17,876 nt of DNA from positions 506,024 to 523,899 of the forward strand of contig CP070645.1 in NCBI GenBank assembly GCA_020354275.1, written 5' to 3'. This DNA comes from Dehalococcoidales bacterium (GTDB lineage Bacteria; Chloroflexota; Dehalococcoidia; Dehalococcoidales; UBA2162). Every line of letters starts with the position of its first letter. The stretch's first letter is position 1. Shown here piece by piece: positions 14,398-17,876 of the stretch. The notes beneath the pieces are model-generated. The model worked only from the letters and a program-made list of their open reading frames with translations. It ran no database searches and was not told where the DNA came from. The translations under genes were made by a program, and so were the position numbers.

Positions 14398-15084
14398 ATG
14401 GACTTTATTTTGGACCCCAGTTTGGTGCTTTACTTGCCACTCGGCAAGCTTGATGGCGCTTCATTCGTGTCCCGTGATGCCTATGGTCACCTGTGCACCG
14501 TAACCGGTACCGTATGGGGAGCTCATGGCAGGTACTTTGATGGCGCTGACGACTATGTAAATGCCAGTGCTGCAATCAACACCATACAGGACTTGAGCGT
14601 GGGGACAATTATGGCCTGGTTTAACTGCGACCTGGTTAATTATCACAATATACTTACCGCTTCAGACTTAAGTGATCCCAGCTCAGACCTGTATCTTGCC
14701 TGCCTGCAGAAGACCGGTGGCGATTGGCGGTTAGCGCTTTTTATCAGGGAGGGCAGAGGTAGCTATCTCAGGGTTTATTCCACCAACAACGTTATAGATG
14801 AAACCTGGCATCTCGGGGCAGTTGCCGTCTCAGCTAAAGGCAACCAGCTTTATCTTGATGGCAAGGCAGAGGTCGGCGATTATCTTACCGGGGACTCAAG
14901 CACTCAAAGATTCTTCAATACGGTACAGAACATAGACTCTTTACTAATAGGAATAGGCCGTGATTCTGGTGGTTATGAGGCTGATTTTAAGGGTTACATT
15001 GGTGAGGTATGGATGTATAACCGGCCACTGACACCCCTGGAAATCCAGCATATCTACCTATTAACTAAATGGAGGTACAGATGA
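14398..15084 (+). CDS. LamG/concanavalin A-like domain protein, probable phage adhesin
   Basis: This protein has about 228 residues from ATG 14398, where GAGGTG gives a ribosome site. The reading from TTG 14323 adds a Cys-rich segment with no ribosome site. The whole protein is one LamG-type jelly roll: LVLYLPLGKLDGASF, GRYFDGADDYVNA, ASAAINTIQDLSVGTIMAWF, WHLGAVAVSAKGNQLYLDGK and the closing YIGEVWMYNRPLTPLEIQHI. This is the Laminin_G_3 pattern, which usually binds carbohydrate. In a phage structural cluster it is likely a capsid- or tail-attached adhesin or receptor-binding protein. Its stop overlaps the next start (ATGA). Confidence 0.85.
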   Translation: MDFILDPSLVLYLPLGKLDGASFVSRDAYGHLCTVTGTVWGAHGRYFDGADDYVNASAAINTIQDLSVGTIMAWFNCDLVNYHNILTASDLSDPSSDLYLACLQKTGGDWRLALFIREGRGSYLRVYSTNNVIDETWHLGAVAVSAKGNQLYLDGKAEVGDYLTGDSSTQRFFNTVQNIDSLLIGIGRDSGGYEADFKGYIGEVWMYNRPLTPLEIQHIYLLTKWRYR

Positions 15085-15293
15085 AACCCAGAGTAAGGTT
15101 AGACCTGTTTTTCACTGATGAAGCCGATGCCCGGTCTTTGATGGAATTTACCAAGGGCTTGCTCGAGAAGGCGGTGAGTGTCAACGAAGGTGAGATTAAC
15201 GAGGAGATAGCCTTCTGTGAACTGGAGCTTTGTGGTCATGATGAAGGCCTGCCCTGTCAGATACTGGAGAGGGTAGAGGTAAAAACGGCGTGA
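15081..15293 (+). CDS. Small acidic phage protein, unknown function
   Basis: This 70-residue acidic protein begins MKPRVRLDLFFTDEADARSL and has alternating strand-helix-strand character. The start at 15081 is chosen because GGAGG lies five bases before it and the ATG overlaps the LamG stop in an ATGA junction, indicating translational coupling. A start 12 bases earlier lacks a ribosome site. No family is recognised. Its position between the LamG gene and the adaptor suggests a minor structural or assembly role. Confidence 0.65.
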   Translation: MKPRVRLDLFFTDEADARSLMEFTKGLLEKAVSVNEGEINEEIAFCELELCGHDEGLPCQILERVEVKTA

Positions 15294-15313
15294 TTTTGAA
15301 AACTGGCCGTTTT
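15282..15313 (+). terminator. Possible attenuator or terminator hairpin
   Basis: AAAACGGC (15282-15289) pairs with GCCGTTTT (15306-15313), followed by AT. The loop of 16 bases contains TTTTGAAAA. The stem covers the stop codon of the preceding small gene. The U-run and symmetric A-run fit a weak bidirectional terminator that may lower expression of the downstream tail genes. Confidence 0.4.
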
Positions 15314-15388
15314 ATACGGTTAAGACATGGACAACGACTGCCTATCATACTCTCTTTATTGCAGAGGGGTTAAGGGGGTGAAGCTAAT

Positions 15389-16018
15389 ATGAATCTGACT
15401 GATATGAGGACCATAGTCCGGCGTGACCTGCACGATGAAGATGCCGAGAACTACCGCTGGAGTAATGATGAGCTTGACCGTCATATCGCCCATGCTGTTA
15501 GGGATTTCTCTGAAGCTGTGCCTCACGAGTAGAAGGCGACCAAGGCGACCTCGGCGGGCTCCAGAGAGGTCGATACATCCAGCCTTACCGACAGGGTTAT
15601 GGTTGAGGCTGTAGAATACCCGGTAGACAGGTTCCCCAGGATGTATCAGAGGTTCACTTTGTGGGGCGATACCATTACCCTGCTGGGTGAAGAGATTCCC
15701 GATGGTTCCAATGCCTATATTTACTACGGTAAGCTCCATTCGCTCGGTGAGAGTTCAACCATACCGGCGGTTTACGAGGATATAATCGCGGTCGGTGCCT
15801 GTGGTTACGCTGCGAGCGAGTGGGCGGTTTTTGCCATAAACAGGGTCAATACCGGTGGTATTCCAACGCTTGATGATTTCCTCAAATGGGGCAAAGAAAA
15901 ACTCAATTTCTTCAGGGCTGAACTCAAAAGGCTGGGGAGGAGGAACCGGGTCAGGATTCGCTCTCTATATCGACCCTATTATCCGCCGGTATCGCAGTCA
16001 ACCGACTACGGGCCATAA
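15389..16018 (+). pseudogene. Head-tail adaptor protein gene with in-frame amber codon
   Basis: Read through, this is a 209-codon gene resembling the phage head-tail connector/adaptor group (gp6-like) that joins portal to tail. The N-terminal MNLTDMRTIVRRDLHDEDAE and WSNDELDRHIAHAVRDFSEA form the usual helical opening. Codon 48 (15530-15532) is TAG. The same frame then continues with KATKATSAGSREVDTSSLTD and IPAVYEDIIAVGACGYAASE, ending at TAA 16018. The continuing protein is clearly conserved in style, so the TAG interrupts one gene. TAG also ends several normal genes here, including the scaffold, so general recoding is unlikely. A nonsense mutation or consensus error is the simplest explanation. 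A tandem AAGGCGACC duplication follows directly (15533-15550). The SD is AGGGGG. Confidence 0.75.
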
Positions 16019-16132
16019 TTAAGCGTTTACTGGCAGGTGATAGAGGGTTATTGGCATCCAACAGGTTCGACAGGCTGCCAGACCGCCGGCAGTATCTGTT
16101 CTGAAAGATAAAATAGCAGATGGAGTAAAGCG

Positions 16133-17876
16133 ATGAGAGATCTGACGTCAACATTACTGACAGCTCAGAAGGAGGCCAGCCGCACCCCTTTTGTCAAGGT
16201 AGAGGCCAAAAATAGAATTGCCGGTGTGGTCAGGCTTGACTGGTCGAGGTTTTATGATGGCTCGGAGGACGATTATTTCCATACCCTGACCATGCCCGGC
16301 GACGGTTCCATCATCAGGGTGAGGGTAACCCTTCCCTCCGATGCCAGGAAGCTCTACTGGCAGCGTGTGGCTGATCCCGGTCCGTCATCAGATTTCAGCG
16401 GCTGGACCTATACCGGTCAGTATAACTGTATTGCCGTTGCTGCCGCTTCTCTCGGCTCAGAGGTATCAATTTTCTGGATAAACTCCAGTAAGGAGGTTCG
16501 GCGTATCAAGAGTACCGATTACGGTGCCAGCTGGGGTAGTCCTGAGCTCATTGACTATTCGGCTACTACTGCCTTCAACGGTCTGGCGGCTACCTACAAG
16601 CCCAATGGCGATCTGGCCATTTTCTTTGCTGACCAGGCAACCCTCTATGTCAAGAAGCATATCGGGGGTAACTGGCAAGCAAAATCTGCCTGGGACAAGA
16701 CCACCGGTAACCTGTCCAGTGTGGCCGTCGTCTATGATGATGACTGGAATATCCTGGTTACGGGTACTGATACAGCTGGCGACTACAGGCTGTGGAGCCT
16801 GATATACGGGCGATGGTGGCGATGTTGCTTCAGGCACCTGGTCAGACCTGAAGGCACTAGCGGTAGCCCCCTCGGATGGTGATTTTGAGTACCACGGGGT
16901 GTTCCTGGACAAACCGGATGTATACCGCTGGTTCTTTATTGAGCAGTTTACTGGCACCGAGTCTTATAGCCGCCCCTTCTGGTCTTACTCTATCCCGGTT
17001 ACCGATTATATCGGCAGTCTGTGGCGCGAGCCGGTCCCGTTTGACCTGTCCAGTGAGTATGGTGTGGCAATTGCCCATCAGAGTGATCATTGCTGGTTAT
17101 CCACTTCGTATGGCGTGTGGCGGGCTCAGTTAATCGAGGAGAGCATTGACTTAACGGCTGATGTCCTGTCTTTAAGGCAGGAGACCTTCGAGAATTACGG
17201 GCATATAACTGTTGAGCTTCGTAATGATGATGCCCGCTATGCTTCGCTGCCATCGCCGCTCGATATCGGTTGCCAGCTTGATATCAGCCCGGGTTATGTT
17301 ACTACTGAGGGGAATGAAGTCAGTTCGGGGCTGGCGTATGTTCTGGAGGCATATGAGTACACCAGTTCCGGTGGCAAAGCCAGTCTTTTACTGCACGGGC
17401 GGGATGCCTGGTCAGAAATAAACAGCTGGAGGGCCCGGCACCAGTTCCACTGGAATAAAGCGTCCGAGGAGATGAGTGTCAAACAGATCCTCGAATTCCT
17501 GTTATCCCGTGTAGGATTAAAGCTTGAAGTGAAATCCCAGTCATCAGTAATCACAGGTTATTATCCCAATTTCACCATTCACCGGGATAACAGGGGTGAT
17601 ATCTTAATCAGGAGGCTGCTCTCTTTCGTACCCGATGTATTGTTTATCGAGGGTGGTAAGGTATATGTGGTCAGTCCCCAGCCTACGGACAGTCCGGCTT
17701 ATTCCTACGGGCAGGATCACCCCGTATTTGAGGGCAGGTATCGGCAGGCAGGTTGGGATATTAACCGGGTAAAGGTTGAGGGCTATGACCCGGTTGGGGA
17801 GGAACCGGTGGTGGTCGATTCCTTTTCCTGGGACCAGATAACCAGCCTTTATGACCGGCTGGACTGTCTGGAGGAC
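16133..17876 (+). pseudogene. Large phage tail/baseplate-like protein, frameshifted, runs off window
   Basis: The gene starts at ATG 16133 with GGAG seven bases before. Its first frame ends at 16882. Near 16808-16811 a G appears to be extra: shifting by +1 there joins the upstream reading smoothly to GDGGDVASGTWSDL. An uninterrupted frame then runs from 16809 to the window end. The N-terminal part begins MRDLTSTLLTAQKEASRTPF and includes one Asp-box (BNR) motif, STDYGASW (127-134), in a beta-propeller-like stretch. The second part has LRQETFENYGHITVELRNDD, typical of tail-associated proteins, and MSVKQILEFLLSRVGLKLEV with GDILIRRLLSFVPDVLFIEG, which resembles baseplate-hub domains. The product would be a tail/host-contact protein. 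As written it is broken. Confidence 0.75.

Larger units (their letters stand above)
9917..17876 (+). mobile_element. Phage head-tail morphogenesis cluster (prophage remnant or GTA-like), left end
   Basis: All genes from 9987 onward are plus-strand and follow a phage order: HTH protein, portal, scaffold candidate, capsid, decoration, minor structural proteins, adaptor, tail/baseplate. The left edge abuts the host eno promoter. Integrase, repressor and large terminase are absent from this side, and no attachment-site repeat can be seen because the right end lies outside the window. Two genes carry disruptive changes. Identity as phage-derived is strong. Whether it is a functional prophage, a decaying one or a domesticated particle system is open. 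Confidence 0.88.

Noticed and set aside
15533..15550. Tandem 9-base duplication AAGGCGACC as the cause of the broken adaptor gene
   Set aside because: It is in frame (KATKAT) and does not itself create the stop; the TAG lies just before it.
15389..16018. Amber-recoded phage (alternative genetic code)
   Set aside because: TAG terminates other genes normally, including the scaffold in the same cluster, and only one internal TAG was found.

Overview
The window looks like a chromosomal segment of a bacterium, most likely from the Chloroflexota (Dehalococcoidia-like). This is inferred from the overall look of the DnaX, enolase, CetZ-like and phage proteins, not from a search. GC is moderate, Shine-Dalgarno (SD) sites are AGGAGG-like, and promoters resemble the sigma-70 consensus. 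No tRNA, rRNA, CRISPR array or insertion sequence was seen.

Region 1 (1-5865) is the most unusual. After the 5' part of dnaX (minus strand) come two co-linear 391-residue tubulin-superfamily GTPases on the minus strand. Their N-terminal halves resemble archaeal CetZ more than bacterial FtsZ, and both end in a DIPSL(I/L) peptide resembling the FtsZ C-terminal partner-binding peptide. Between them, on the plus strand, lie two Ala/Glu-rich helical-repeat proteins. One has fourteen successive 25-residue units and the other about eleven 11-residue units. The two GTPase genes share the same promoter layout (TTGACA-N18-TAAAAT). This looks like a duplicated tubulin gene with two candidate filament- or membrane-associated coiled-coil partners, possibly an undescribed cytoskeletal module.

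Region 2 (5958-9905) is metabolic and on the minus strand: glyceraldehyde-3-phosphate dehydrogenase, a GNAT acetyltransferase, enolase (TTG start) and a LOG/TIGR00725-like Rossmann protein. A good promoter (TTGTCA-N17-TATACT) precedes the last of these, so LOG-like, eno and probably the GNAT gene form one transcript. gap seems to have its own weaker promoter.

Region 3 (about 9917-17876, plus strand, running off the window) is a phage morphogenesis cluster: Cys-rich HTH protein, SPP1-type portal, acidic coiled-coil scaffold candidate, major capsid protein, decoration-like protein, beta-rich protein, LamG-domain protein, small acidic protein, head-tail adaptor, and a large tail/baseplate protein. 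It starts right beside the host eno operon, with no integrase and no large terminase on this side. A LexA-box-like palindrome sits at the start. The adaptor gene has an in-frame amber codon and the tail gene a +1 frameshift, so the element is decaying, contains recoding, or has consensus errors. A prophage remnant and a gene-transfer-agent-like element are both possible.
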